A DNA stretch of 64,000 nt, from positions 1-64,000 of the forward strand of contig JAURMI010000002.1 in the NCBI GenBank assembly GCA_030830785.1. Reading direction: 5' to 3'. A program made the position numbers and the translations under genes. The notes below the pieces were generated by a model that worked only from the letters and a program-made list of their open reading frames with translations, did no database searches and was not told where the DNA came from. Positions 24,916-34,418 of this stretch are shown in pieces. The stretch is from Crocinitomicaceae bacterium. GTDB taxonomy: Bacteria; Bacteroidota; Bacteroidia; Flavobacteriales_D; Crocinitomicaceae. How positions within the stretch are numbered: the stretch's first letter is position 1; the number at the start of each line of letters is the position of its first letter.

Positions 24916-27054
24916 TTATAATCTAGGAAGTTGTTTGAATTTGCTGTAGTCTGGGTTTGCTGCCGGCGCTACACTCGGTTCAAAATTGGTGCTCGTAATC
25001 TTGGCAGTTGTTCGACGATTTATGGTGTGCAACATTTCAAACTTGGTTTTGTCTGATTTGAATTGATTGATATAGTCTTCGGTTAAAACGACGGTTTGCC
25101 CCGATTCATCTACCCAAGTTGCAGGTTCAGACTCACCTCGACCAATTGGTCTAATACGACGAGGATCAATGCCACAAGTCTCAACTAAATGTTTGTACAC
25201 GGCTTTTGCTCTATTTTCAGAAAGCACCTGATTTCGGTTATCACTACCCCGGGCATCAGTATGAGAAAATAGATCAATGGTAAGATTTGGATATTCTTTG
25301 AGCATGCTGTCTAAAAATTTAAGCGAATCTAAAGACATACAAGTTGCATCATTAATGAATACCCATTGATCAAATACATATCGAACTTCTGGGGTGCGAA
25401 TTTCGCCAATAGGCAACAATGGCATTTCAATAAGAAAACTTTGGCTTTGCTCAAGACCTTTGGTTGTAAAACTAGCTCCTTTTAAATCTTCATAATAACC
25501 CTCTTTTTCTGCTTTAAGTGTATAATCTACATCTGGATTGATATACCTGCCTTTCTTATCTGATTTCAATTGCCATGTATATTTCCCATTTGCATTTGCA
25601 CTTGCTTCATACTTCGAGCCATCAGATCCTTCGACATAAATTTTAGCACCTGCCAACCTTTTAGATTTCTTCCCAGACTCATAGACAGTAACTCTCAAAT
25701 CAAAAAGATTTGGCGGTGTCATAAAGCTCCAAATTTCTGGCGTGTATTCCTTGTTACTAGCAGTCTTTCGCTCGGAAGTAAAAAACCCTGATTTCCCATC
25801 AAAATCAGCCATTGCGTAATCATTTGCTTGAGAATTGAATGGTGTACCCATGTTTTTAACGCCTGTCCATTTGTTTTCCTCATTCACGCGTTGAGCAACA
25901 AAAATGTCGAGGCCACCAATTCCTGGAAGGCCATCAGAAGCAAAATACAATTGACCATTTGGACCAATAGAAGGGAAAAGTTCGTTGCCAGCCGTATTGA
26001 ACATAGCGCCCATGTTGTGCGGAACAGAATCCCAAGTCTTATTTCGCTTGTCATAAGTAACGTACCATAAATCTCTTCCTCCAAATGACTTTTCACCATT
26101 TGGACTTTGCTTCATGTCTGAAGCAAAAATGAGCATTTGATCGTCAGGAGAAAGGCAAGGGTGCCCAACAGAAATAGTATCAGAAATCGTAAGCGAAATT
26201 TTATGTGGCTCATCAAACTCATCTCCACTAACTATTGCAGTCCAAATTTCACAACCTAGATCCATTTTTTCGGCGTTTGGACAACGCGTGAAGTAAATGT
26301 TTTTGCGTTTAGCATCAAAAACAGCCGAGCCCTCATTTTGAGTTGTATTGACGACACCTCGAGTATCTAAAGACTTGACATTTGTTGGGTTGCCATTTAC
26401 ATCATATTCAGCAATGTATAGATCCATATATTTTTCTCCAGTAATTGGATCTCTTTTTTCACCAGTACTTTCATCTCGAGATGAACTAAAAACGATGACT
26501 TTACCCTTTTTGTCCATGTAAGAAGGCGCCATATCCATTTGCTTGGTATTAATCTTCACCTCAGATCTTATGACCAATTGAGAAGTTTCGAAATCTTCAA
26601 AATCTTTATACTGCTCACAAGCCATAATAGCATCTTCGACTTCTTTTTTACGAGAATTTGGTGCAATTCTTTTATAATCGCGATAGCTTTTTATGGCATT
26701 ATCGAATTCCTTCATCATGCGCAGCATATCTCCCTTGAAATAATAAACCTCCGGAACTACATCAAAATATTTGAGCTCAATACAAGTGCCGTACCAATCA
26801 TTGGCTTTATCATATATTTCTAAAGAACGATATGACTCAGCAATTTTAAATGCCATATCTCCTTTTTGTCTAAGTGAACCTCTGGCGCCCAATTTTTTGT
26901 ACGCATCTTGACAAATATTTAAGGCTTCAAAATAGTTGCCCGAATTAAAAACTTCATTTGCTTGTCGCACAAATTTTGGATCTGGTGCAGTTTGAGAAAA
27001 ACCCACAGAAGTGGATATTAAAGTGATAATTGCAGCAATAAAGAGTTGTTTCAT
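24916..27054 (-). CDS. PorE-like OmpA family protein (TPR, beta-propeller, CRD, OmpA)
   Basis: The product, 712 residues from the ATG at 27054, begins with a signal peptide (about 1-21, ending GFSQ), then TPR helices (about 25-140), a PD40/WD40-like propeller (about 170-460, SYMDKKGKVIVFSSSRD, SIGPNGQLYFASDG), a carboxypeptidase-regulatory-like domain (about 475-565) and an OmpA C-terminal domain (FSHTDARGSDNRNQ, ENRAK, IGRGESEP). This is the order of Porphyromonas PorE, a peptidoglycan-bound T9SS component, but no lipobox Cys follows the signal peptide. An upstream start at 27093 is less likely. A TATTTTTG box is 36 nt upstream. Confidence 0.88.
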   Translation of the reverse strand: MKQLFIAAIITLISTSVGFSQTAPDPKFVRQANEVFNSGNYFEALNICQDAYKKLGARGSLRQKGDMAFKIAESYRSLEIYDKANDWYGTCIELKYFDVVPEVYYFKGDMLRMMKEFDNAIKSYRDYKRIAPNSRKKEVEDAIMACEQYKDFEDFETSQLVIRSEVKINTKQMDMAPSYMDKKGKVIVFSSSRDESTGEKRDPITGEKYMDLYIAEYDVNGNPTNVKSLDTRGVVNTTQNEGSAVFDAKRKNIYFTRCPNAEKMDLGCEIWTAIVSGDEFDEPHKISLTISDTISVGHPCLSPDDQMLIFASDMKQSPNGEKSFGGRDLWYVTYDKRNKTWDSVPHNMGAMFNTAGNELFPSIGPNGQLYFASDGLPGIGGLDIFVAQRVNEENKWTGVKNMGTPFNSQANDYAMADFDGKSGFFTSERKTASNKEYTPEIWSFMTPPNLFDLRVTVYESGKKSKRLAGAKIYVEGSDGSKYEASANANGKYTWQLKSDKKGRYINPDVDYTLKAEKEGYYEDLKGASFTTKGLEQSQSFLIEMPLLPIGEIRTPEVRYVFDQWVFINDATCMSLDSLKFLDSMLKEYPNLTIDLFSHTDARGSDNRNQVLSENRAKAVYKHLVETCGIDPRRIRPIGRGESEPATWVDESGQTVVLTEDYINQFKSDKTKFEMLHTINRRTTAKITSTNFEPSVAPAANPDYSKFKQLPRL

Positions 27055-27090
27055 AAACATAGTTTTAGCTTGGAATGATACCAAGAAAAG

Positions 27091-27098
27091 CAAAAATA
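27091..27098 (-). promoter_or_regulatory. -7 box (TATTTTTG) upstream of the PorE-like gene
   Basis: This exact TAnnTTTG match lies 36 nt before the ATG at 27054 and within 20 bp of the rluA-family stop. No standard -33 TTTG. It predicts a leader of about 32 nt. Confidence 0.45.
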
Positions 27099-27106
27099 GA
27101 GAAATT

Positions 27107-28144
27107 TTATTTAATATCCGAACAATAGGTTCGCCAGCGCTCTAATAAGCTTTCAAACCCTTGTGGAAGCTCAGAATCAAACTCTAAATATTGTTTTGTT
27201 TTGGGCTGAATAAACCCGAGAGTTTTGGCGTGAAGTGCTTGTCCTGTTAATAATTTAAAATTATTAGTAATAAACTTTTCATAAGCCGAAGTTTTGGTGC
27301 CTTTCAATATTTTATCTCCACCATATTCAAAGTCATTGAAAAGAGGGTGCCCGATGTATTGCATGTGTGCACGAATTTGATGAGTTCGGCCAGTTTCTAA
27401 TTTACATTCGACAAGCGTAACATAGCCAAATCGTTCCAAAACTTTATAATGGGTAATCGCTGGTTTGCCATAAGCACCATCGGGAAAAACAGTCATTACT
27501 TTTCTATTTTTCAACGAACGACCAATATGACCCATTATGGTACCATCTTTATCAATATCACCCCAAACCAATGCATAATATCGACGTTCTGTGGTGCGTT
27601 CATAAAATTGCTTCGCTAAATCATTTAACGCCGTTTCAGTTTTAGCAATGACCAACAATCCTGTTGTGTGTTTATCTATGCGGTGTACCAATCCTGGCCT
27701 GCCATAATAATCGGCTGGCCTCACAGGTAGATGGTCAAAATGATAGACAAGCGCATTAACAAGAGTGCCTGAATAATTTCCATAACCAGGGTGAACAACC
27801 ATATTTGAAGGCTTGTTCACTACCAAAAGGTCGGCATCTTCATAGATGACTTCCAAAGGAATATCTTGGGCAATTAGCTCAAATTCACGAACCGGATAAG
27901 GCAAAACAATCGCAATTTCGTCGCCAGGCTTTACCCTATAGTTTTGCTTGACAATTACACCATTAACATGGATATTTCCATTTTTAGCCGCTACCTGAAT
28001 TTTATTTCGGGAAGTGTCGGCCATGCGATCGAGCAAGAATTTATCAATGCGCACAACCTCTTGTCCGGGGTCTGCTTTGAAACGGTGGTGCTCAAATAAA
28101 TCCGCCTCTTCAATTTCTGAGTCAATGTCTTGATCTTCACTCAT
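27107..28144 (-). CDS. RluA-family pseudouridine synthase
   Basis: The 345-residue enzyme isomerises uridine to pseudouridine in RNA. An S4 RNA-binding domain (about 30-90, KFLLDRM, KNGNIHVNG) precedes the catalytic domain with the Asp-bearing motif LVHRIDKHTTGLLV. The closest well-known type is RluD, which modifies 23S rRNA helix 69, but RluA relatives with other targets cannot be excluded. An acidic N-terminal tail (SEDQDIDSEIEEAD) is present. The start overlaps the stop of the upstream T9SS cargo gene by 1 nt (TAATG). Confidence 0.92.
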   Translation of the reverse strand: MSEDQDIDSEIEEADLFEHHRFKADPGQEVVRIDKFLLDRMADTSRNKIQVAAKNGNIHVNGVIVKQNYRVKPGDEIAIVLPYPVREFELIAQDIPLEVIYEDADLLVVNKPSNMVVHPGYGNYSGTLVNALVYHFDHLPVRPADYYGRPGLVHRIDKHTTGLLVIAKTETALNDLAKQFYERTTERRYYALVWGDIDKDGTIMGHIGRSLKNRKVMTVFPDGAYGKPAITHYKVLERFGYVTLVECKLETGRTHQIRAHMQYIGHPLFNDFEYGGDKILKGTKTSAYEKFITNNFKLLTGQALHAKTLGFIQPKTKQYLEFDSELPQGFESLLERWRTYCSDIK

Positions 28145-30363
28145 TATTGTTCGATAATAAGTTTAATGACGTCAAGAGATGTTCCAGGACAACTTAAAAA
28201 ATAAATTCCGTTTGGTAACATAGAAATATCGAATAGAGACATAGTTTGCTGCATGATCAATTGACCAAGCGCATTATGCAATTCTATGCTCGAACCTTGA
28301 AAACAAGTTGGTAACGAAACGGTAATTTGTTGCTTTGCAGGATTTGGATAAACGGACCACTGCAAGTTAGAGGATTGTGAGTTTGAAAGACCTAAACTTG
28401 CATCTAAAGAAGTTGAAAAAATTGGATGCATCATGGCTGAACCTGCATATGGACTTGTGTACCATGTGAATCCTCCATCAACGCTATATTGAATCTTGTT
28501 AGACTGGTCAATATTTCTATCTAAACCGAGGTTTAACCTTTCGGCATCGAGTTGTCTCCACCCTACAAAAAAGGATTCGCCCACACTGACTTTCTGTGTA
28601 TCTGTAAAATAATATGGGATAAAGATTCCGCGATCTTCCGCATAAAGTGGTGTTCTGGGAAAAAACACATCGTCCTCATAAATTAAATTGCCCGGGTGCC
28701 CATTTTCATTGTCCCAAACACTGATTAAAAAAAGGTTGTTTGAAACATCTACAACTGAAGGAACAAAATGAAAGGATATTCCTATGAGCGAATCTGCTTC
28801 ATAAGCATTGAATTTTATAGCAAGTCTAGACTGCTGTCCTGTAGGGCCAAAAGCTGCTTCAGCACTTCCATCATCATAACTGTAAAAATTATAAAATGGT
28901 TGGTAAAAGCTCGTAGTGTCATTTAGAGCGAGATTTGGAAATTGCACTTGAACCGAACCTGAAACACGAAATGCTTGTTGATTTCCTCCGAGAGTCACAT
29001 CGAATGATCCAAAATTGCTTAAATCATGAAAAGAATGATACGTCGTATTGGGATTATAATTTAAATCTCCATTAGATAATTGACTTCCAGGTATTGAAAA
29101 TTGCCCAAGCACGGTGCCAGCTTGATCTATGGTGAATTCAGCGGCAATTTGATTGTTTTCTGGTGTTGGACTACCATTGTGTATGGAAATTGGAAAATTA
29201 TCACAAAATGGCTTGGGCGAGTTTTTATAGTGATCCCAAGGTACAGCTGTATAGTCTTGAAGCAAGGTATTTAAAGGATAAACCCAAGCAAAGTCTTTAA
29301 ACAGTGTATCTGCTACATTTGATTGCGATCTAAGGTGCACGTAATCTATGTGAAAATGATCCAAGGCACCCGAAAGCGCTCCATAATTACTGAATCTAAA
29401 TTGAAATCCGCGTTTAAAATATTTAGCTGCTTTTATAGGAATGTGAACGACTTTGAAAGGCAAAGTGGTATCACCACCAATAGACCAAACTTCAAACCAC
29501 TGCCCCAGCTCTTGGGCATAAAATTCTAAACGCAAAGAATCAGAATTCTCAGGAGTATCACCCCATCCTTCAGACTGAACTAGAAAAGAAAAGTACAGGG
29601 AATCAGATGCATTGTATAAACTCAAATCTAGTGGCTTAGAATGAAGATAGTCTGCTACATTAGTAAGTGTGGTGCCAATAGCATAGGGAAAGCCCGAAGC
29701 ATCCAAACCATCAAAAGTGACTACACCAAGTGATTGCGGATTTACACCAAATCTTCGATTCAGATACGCATTATTGTCCAACCACAAAGCATCGGGGTCG
29801 TTAATTGTTGCAAAAAAAATGCGCGCTGAATCCTGAAAAAAACTGGGATTCTGAATCCACACTGTATCTGATATATCGGCAATGCCTATAGTGTCATAAA
29901 TATAGTATGGGGGGTACAAACTCATAGTTTGATAGGTCAATGGATAGGAAGAAAAATCTGCTACCTTAATTGAAACTGTTTGGAAGGTAGAATCTGAAAA
30001 AGTATTGGAATTTATATCATAAGTACGCCTAAAGGTAGCTTGATCAGTAAAGGTTTGCCCTGGCGCTATTGGCTGTAAAGTACTTGGGTCAAGCAATTGA
30101 TAAAACAAATTAGAAGTTACTCCTGGATCATTAAACTGCGCAGTGTATTTTTGGAATTTATCCGATGAAAACTCATCGAAAAAAGGCAAGTCTAGTGTGT
30201 CAGGCGTATAATAAAATGTACTGTCAATAACACTTGAAGATGACTTTAAATGGTTGGCTTGATTAACAATGGAATAATTTCTCAGAACTGGGCCTATTTC
30301 CATTTTTTGTGCCCAAAATTGACACAAGTAAAAACTAAATAAAATTAAAAAATATGAACGCAT
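28144..30363 (-). CDS. T9SS type A cargo protein, unknown function
   Basis: The 739-residue protein has a signal peptide (about 1-19, ending FWAQ), a long beta-rich region without a recognisable enzyme motif and a C-terminal type A sorting domain (VYPNPAKQQITVSL, LGQLIMQQ, LPNGIYFL). It should be exported to the cell surface or medium. It is embedded between a PASTA-protein gene (3-bp gap) and the pseudouridine synthase (1-nt overlap). Catalytic role not seen; adhesion or structural roles are possible. Confidence 0.85.
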   Translation of the reverse strand: MRSYFLILFSFYLCQFWAQKMEIGPVLRNYSIVNQANHLKSSSSVIDSTFYYTPDTLDLPFFDEFSSDKFQKYTAQFNDPGVTSNLFYQLLDPSTLQPIAPGQTFTDQATFRRTYDINSNTFSDSTFQTVSIKVADFSSYPLTYQTMSLYPPYYIYDTIGIADISDTVWIQNPSFFQDSARIFFATINDPDALWLDNNAYLNRRFGVNPQSLGVVTFDGLDASGFPYAIGTTLTNVADYLHSKPLDLSLYNASDSLYFSFLVQSEGWGDTPENSDSLRLEFYAQELGQWFEVWSIGGDTTLPFKVVHIPIKAAKYFKRGFQFRFSNYGALSGALDHFHIDYVHLRSQSNVADTLFKDFAWVYPLNTLLQDYTAVPWDHYKNSPKPFCDNFPISIHNGSPTPENNQIAAEFTIDQAGTVLGQFSIPGSQLSNGDLNYNPNTTYHSFHDLSNFGSFDVTLGGNQQAFRVSGSVQVQFPNLALNDTTSFYQPFYNFYSYDDGSAEAAFGPTGQQSRLAIKFNAYEADSLIGISFHFVPSVVDVSNNLFLISVWDNENGHPGNLIYEDDVFFPRTPLYAEDRGIFIPYYFTDTQKVSVGESFFVGWRQLDAERLNLGLDRNIDQSNKIQYSVDGGFTWYTSPYAGSAMMHPIFSTSLDASLGLSNSQSSNLQWSVYPNPAKQQITVSLPTCFQGSSIELHNALGQLIMQQTMSLFDISMLPNGIYFLSCPGTSLDVIKLIIEQ

Positions 30364-30366
30364 CTT

Positions 30367-31191
30367 TTATTGGGGGTCGAGACTAATGTCTACTTTACGC
30401 ATTGATAGAATAAAATGTGTTGATTTAAAAACGGTCTTTCCTTCAATATATTCTGGAGATTGAGAAAAAATTTGGGCACCTAGTGAATCTTGAGCTGTTA
30501 TGCAATCTGGGCACACAAAGCTATAACTTCCTACACCCAAAGTATCGAGGATATTGAGTGCTTCAGCCATTGTTAATCCTGTAAAGTTTGGCAAAATAAC
30601 AGGTTGGCCTTCATCATTTTGCCCTACAACTAGAATAATAACCGAGCCTATAGGCAATCGCTCTCCTTCTTTAATACGTTTTCCATTAAAACGCTGATCT
30701 AATACCGAACCATTTGCTTCTGAAGATGGCTTGTATTGAATAATATATCGCAAACCACGGTTCTCAAGAATGCTCTGTGCAAACTCAACTTGCTTATTCA
30801 ATAAACTCGGCATATAAACCAACTCACTTCTTTTAGATAATCTCAACCCAATAACGCGACCAGATTTAACATAGACCTTAGACAAAGAAGTAGGCTCCAC
30901 AAGTTGTTCAACAACAGTTCCTTCAGGGAGCTTAGGATCGTAAATGCTATCTAAAATTTGGTAGGTTAGCTCCAGGTCTTCAATCGTCCGTTTAGCCTTA
31001 TTTGAAGACATCCCTACTAGATTGGGAACGGCAATTTTTTGGCCATGATTCGTCGTAAAGTCGAGATACATCATGGTGGCAAATACTGCCAAAAGATAAA
31101 ACAGAATAACCAGGCCAAAATGCTTCCAAAAATGCTTTGTTTTGATAAAAGCGAATATTAAACGAAACATTTTTTTGATTTTGTCCAACAT
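30367..31191 (-). CDS. PASTA-domain membrane protein without kinase domain
   Basis: The 274-residue protein has a basic N-terminus, one membrane segment (about 22-44) and three PASTA units in the periplasm: PNLVGMSSNKAKRTIEDL, MPSLLNKQVEFAQSILEN and LPNFTGLTMAEALNILDT. PASTA domains bind peptidoglycan or beta-lactam-like ligands in Ser/Thr kinases and penicillin-binding proteins; here neither catalytic module is present. Such stand-alone proteins are common in Bacteroidota. CATATTTG at 31213-31220 is one mismatch from a -7 box. Confidence 0.85.
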   Translation of the reverse strand: MLDKIKKMFRLIFAFIKTKHFWKHFGLVILFYLLAVFATMMYLDFTTNHGQKIAVPNLVGMSSNKAKRTIEDLELTYQILDSIYDPKLPEGTVVEQLVEPTSLSKVYVKSGRVIGLRLSKRSELVYMPSLLNKQVEFAQSILENRGLRYIIQYKPSSEANGSVLDQRFNGKRIKEGERLPIGSVIILVVGQNDEGQPVILPNFTGLTMAEALNILDTLGVGSYSFVCPDCITAQDSLGAQIFSQSPEYIEGKTVFKSTHFILSMRKVDISLDPQ

Positions 31192-31221
31192 TGTTCGAGC
31201 ATAAAATATTTACAAATATGC

Positions 31222-31902
31222 TTAGAAATTTGGAGAAAGCGCGTGCGAACTAAAGAAGTCTTCGATAAATTGCAAGGCCTCATCTGTAGAATCCGTGATT
31301 TTAAATAAAGACAAATCCTTGGGAGAAATATAGGCCTCTTTTAACTGTGTGCCTTCAACCCATTCAAACATACCCGACCAAAAAGATTTTCCCAAAAGCA
31401 CAATAGGCCTACGTGCAATTTTATTGGTTTGAACAAGTGTCATTGCTTCAAAAAGTTCATCTAAGGTCCCGAATCCACCGGGTAATACCACAAAAGCTTG
31501 TGAATATTTAACGAATACTACTTTGCGAACAAAAAAGTAATCGAACTCTAAATAATGATCTCTATCAATATATTGGTTATGAAATTGTTCAAAGGGTAAA
31601 TCGATATTGAGACCAACCGAAACACCTCCGCCTTGTTTTGCTCCTTTGTTGCCTGCTTCCATTATACCTGGGCCACCGCCCGTAATTACCCCATAGCCTG
31701 CCCTGGCCAATTTTTCACCAATTTCTACAGCTTGTTGGTAATGTGGGTGATCTGGTTTGGTGCGTGCTGAGCCAAAAACTGCAACACATGGTCCAGCTTT
31801 AGCCATTTTGTCATAAGCCTCAACAAACTCTGCCATTATTTTAAAAATTGACCAGCTATCATTGCTTTTTATCTCGGACCAATCTTTGCGTTGTATTTCC
31901 AT
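31222..31902 (-). CDS. LOG-family Rossmann protein (TIGR00730 type)
   Basis: The 226-residue protein carries the two family motifs: GGGPGIMEAGNKGAK (about 78-92) and PGGFGTLDELFE (about 140-151). Characterised members release free base from nucleoside 5'-monophosphates (cytokinin-activating LONELY GUY or AMP/GMP nucleosidase activity). In a non-plant-associated bacterium the natural substrate is uncertain. It forms a minus-strand run with the glutaminyl cyclase upstream (8-bp gap). Confidence 0.9.
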   Translation of the reverse strand: MEIQRKDWSEIKSNDSWSIFKIMAEFVEAYDKMAKAGPCVAVFGSARTKPDHPHYQQAVEIGEKLARAGYGVITGGGPGIMEAGNKGAKQGGGVSVGLNIDLPFEQFHNQYIDRDHYLEFDYFFVRKVVFVKYSQAFVVLPGGFGTLDELFEAMTLVQTNKIARRPIVLLGKSFWSGMFEWVEGTQLKEAYISPKDLSLFKITDSTDEALQFIEDFFSSHALSPNF

Positions 31903-31909
31903 GATTCAC

Positions 31910-32992
31910 TTACTTAATGATACTAACTTCTACTAATTTGGGCCAATATTTGCCCGTCATGTAAATTTTTTGGCTGTTTGAATTATAGGCAATGCCATTG
32001 AGCACCTCGCCATTACCTCTTGCCGCATTGACCAAATTATTCGCATCTATTATTGCCAAAACATTGCCTTTATTAGGATCAATTACAGCTATAAAGTTGG
32101 ATGTATAAATATTTGCATAAATAAGGCCATCTATATATTCTAATTCATTGAGCTGCGGAAGTGGGCCCTGATCGGTGTAGACATCCAATGTTCTTAAAAC
32201 ACTAAAATTCTTAGGGTCTCTAAAGGTGATGCGTTCTGTACCATCAGACATGATGAGCTGTGATCCATCAGTACATAGCCCCCATCCTTCTCCCCTATAA
32301 GTCAATTCTTTTTTAAGTTCAAAGGTATTGAGGTCGTAAACGAAACATTGCTGATTTTGCCATGTTATTTGAAAAATTTCATTGTTCAAAATGGCCATCC
32401 CCTCTCCAAACTTGGATGCATCGAGTTGTTTTTTAAATAGGAGGCCATCTTTTTGAATTGGAATACCCGTTTGAAGATCAATTTTGGCAATCATCGAACT
32501 ACCATTTTGATTTGGGTCACCTGTAGACTCATATAATTCGTCATTAAAAAAACAGAGCCCCTGGGTGTAATTTTGAGCATCATGTGTGTACGATTGGCCT
32601 AATTTTAAGGTCCATTTTTGGGGCGCCTTTTCAGCGAGAATGCGCAAGGTTGCTTGCGTTGAGTAAATTTCCCCATTCATATCTGTTACACTAAGTTGCA
32701 GAAGATACGCGCCAAGCTTTAATTTTCGAGTGTCGAGTAAAAATGACTCTTTTCTTTTCGGACGTGGTAACTCCAATAAAATGGAATCCGAAATAGATAG
32801 GGTTAGTGCCGAACAATTTTCAGCCAATTCAAAAGGAATATTAATTTCTTGACCCGAAACTGCATTGATGTTTTCATTAAATCCAAAACGAGCTGTTTGA
32901 ATTTCCAAATCTTGGTCTGATGAACTGAAAAAAGGGAACAAGAAACCAGCTAAAAGACCAATAACTAAAACCCAAATTAGAATTTTTTTCAT
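31910..32992 (-). CDS. Glutaminyl-peptide cyclotransferase (plant/bacterial type)
   Basis: The 360-residue protein has an N-terminal membrane anchor or signal (about 4-24), a short beta domain (about 30-125) and a five-bladed propeller of the glutamine-cyclotransferase family (YTQGLCFFNDELYESTG, KFGEGMAIL, YRGEGWGL, NELEYIDG). It converts N-terminal Gln to pyroglutamate. In Bacteroidota many mature secreted proteins, including T9SS cargo, begin with Gln after signal-peptide cleavage, so capping exported proteins is a reasonable role here, by inference. It sits 2 bp after the ytxJ gene. Confidence 0.88.
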   Translation of the reverse strand: MKKILIWVLVIGLLAGFLFPFFSSSDQDLEIQTARFGFNENINAVSGQEINIPFELAENCSALTLSISDSILLELPRPKRKESFLLDTRKLKLGAYLLQLSVTDMNGEIYSTQATLRILAEKAPQKWTLKLGQSYTHDAQNYTQGLCFFNDELYESTGDPNQNGSSMIAKIDLQTGIPIQKDGLLFKKQLDASKFGEGMAILNNEIFQITWQNQQCFVYDLNTFELKKELTYRGEGWGLCTDGSQLIMSDGTERITFRDPKNFSVLRTLDVYTDQGPLPQLNELEYIDGLIYANIYTSNFIAVIDPNKGNVLAIIDANNLVNAARGNGEVLNGIAYNSNSQKIYMTGKYWPKLVEVSIIK

Positions 32993-32994
32993 TT

Positions 32995-33330
32995 TTAAAA
33001 GGACATTAATTCAATAGTATTCGCATCTATGGCTCCATGGCTTTCGGCATAAATAACATTTCCTTTATGGATAACTATACATTGAGGAGATTGATGTGCT
33101 ACCCCTGTTTGTTCTGCGACCATATTAGAAATATCACGGTGTTGAATCAAATCAAGATACCAACATGTCAAGCGATTTTGTTTAAAAAGTGAACTTTGCT
33201 CAAAACGAGAAAGCACCATCGAAGATATTGAACACCTTGTGCTGTGTTTGAAAATTACTTGTGGGTTTTGCTCAGAAGCATTCATAAATTCAGACCAATC
33301 GGCTGAATTTGAAATTAGGTTCCAACTCAT
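32995..33330 (-). CDS. ytxJ: Bacillithiol-system redox protein YtxJ-like
   Basis: The 111-residue thioredoxin-fold protein has the family hallmark FKHSTRCSISSMVL with a single active Cys (about residue 33), then the strand WYLDLIQHRDIS and the SPQC cis-Pro loop. The family is proposed to remove bacillithiol from mixed disulfides as a monothiol bacilliredoxin. The start overlaps the pheS stop by 4 bp (ATGA), so it is translationally coupled to pheS. Bacillithiol biosynthesis genes are not in this window. Confidence 0.87.
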   Translation of the reverse strand: MSWNLISNSADWSEFMNASEQNPQVIFKHSTRCSISSMVLSRFEQSSLFKQNRLTCWYLDLIQHRDISNMVAEQTGVAHQSPQCIVIHKGNVIYAESHGAIDANTIELMSF

Positions 33331-34346
33331 GCCATTCCTGATTTAAACTGACTTAAAAACCGAATGTCATTTTCTGAATACAAACGCAAGTCATTAACTC
33401 TATATTTGAGCTGGGCAATACGCTCAAGCCCCATGCCAAATGCAAAACCTGTATAAACGTCGGTGTCTATTCCACAAGCCTCCAAAACGTTAGGGTCTAC
33501 CATTCCACAACCCATAATTTCTAGCCAACCCGTTTGTTTACAAACGTTACATCCTTTAAAGTCACAAAGTGTACAAGAAATGTCTACCTCAGCGCTTGGT
33601 TCAGTAAACGGAAAATACGAGGGGCGCAATCTTATTTTGGTTTGCGTACCAAATAAAGTCTGGGCAAAAAATAACAGCGTCTGTTTAAGATCTGCAAACG
33701 AGACATCTTTATCAATGTAAAGCCCTTCCACCTGATGAAAAAAGCAATGAGCGCGTGCGGATATAGCCTCATTTCGAAAAACACGACCTGGAGAGATGGT
33801 CCGGATTGGAGGTTGTTGTTGCTCCATTACACGCACTTGAACACTGCTGGTATGTGTGCGCAACGCCAATTCTTCTTCTCCTTTTTGAATAAAAAATGTG
33901 TCCTGCATATCTCGTGCGGGGTGCTCGATAGGAAAGTTGAGTGCACTGAAGTTATGCCAATCGTCCTCTATTTCTGGGCCTTCGGAAACATCGAATCCAA
34001 TTTGTTTAAAAATATTCAAAATCTCCTTTCTTATCAACGATAAGGGATGATGTGCACCTACCTTCGGCGAACCAGCTGGTTTGGTCAGATCTTCGTTGTT
34101 AGACAATTTTTGTACTTTATGGAGGGCTGCTTTTGCCTCTAAAAATCGTCTTTCTGCATGCTCTTTTAAGGCGTTAACACTTTGTCCGTAGGCTTTCTTT
34201 TGCTCATTGGGAATGTCCTTGATCGCCGCGTATAAATCTTTCAAAATATTCTTTGAACCCAAAAATCTAATTCGAAATTGTTCGATTTGTTGTTCCTCCA
34301 TGAGTAGAGTACTCTCAATTTCTGCTGCTAATTCTTGTATTTTCAT
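33327..34346 (-). CDS. pheS: Phenylalanyl-tRNA synthetase alpha subunit
   Basis: The 339-residue subunit has the N-terminal coiled coil (about 1-85), then the class II catalytic core: HPLSLIRKEILNIF, ALRTHTSSVQ (motif region), FRNEAISARAHCFFHQ and the active-site GFAFGMGLERIAQLKY (motif 3). The Cys-rich loop CTLCDFKGCNVC is typical of Bacteroidota forms. pheT is not adjacent, which is usual in this phylum. Confidence 0.97.
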   Translation of the reverse strand: MKIQELAAEIESTLLMEEQQIEQFRIRFLGSKNILKDLYAAIKDIPNEQKKAYGQSVNALKEHAERRFLEAKAALHKVQKLSNNEDLTKPAGSPKVGAHHPLSLIRKEILNIFKQIGFDVSEGPEIEDDWHNFSALNFPIEHPARDMQDTFFIQKGEEELALRTHTSSVQVRVMEQQQPPIRTISPGRVFRNEAISARAHCFFHQVEGLYIDKDVSFADLKQTLLFFAQTLFGTQTKIRLRPSYFPFTEPSAEVDISCTLCDFKGCNVCKQTGWLEIMGCGMVDPNVLEACGIDTDVYTGFAFGMGLERIAQLKYRVNDLRLYSENDIRFLSQFKSGMA

Positions 34347-34418
34347 ATCGTTAATAACAATACTGATGTAACCTTTTGGACTATTTTATTGTTAAAGACA
34401 GTAAATAGTTCTGTATAG

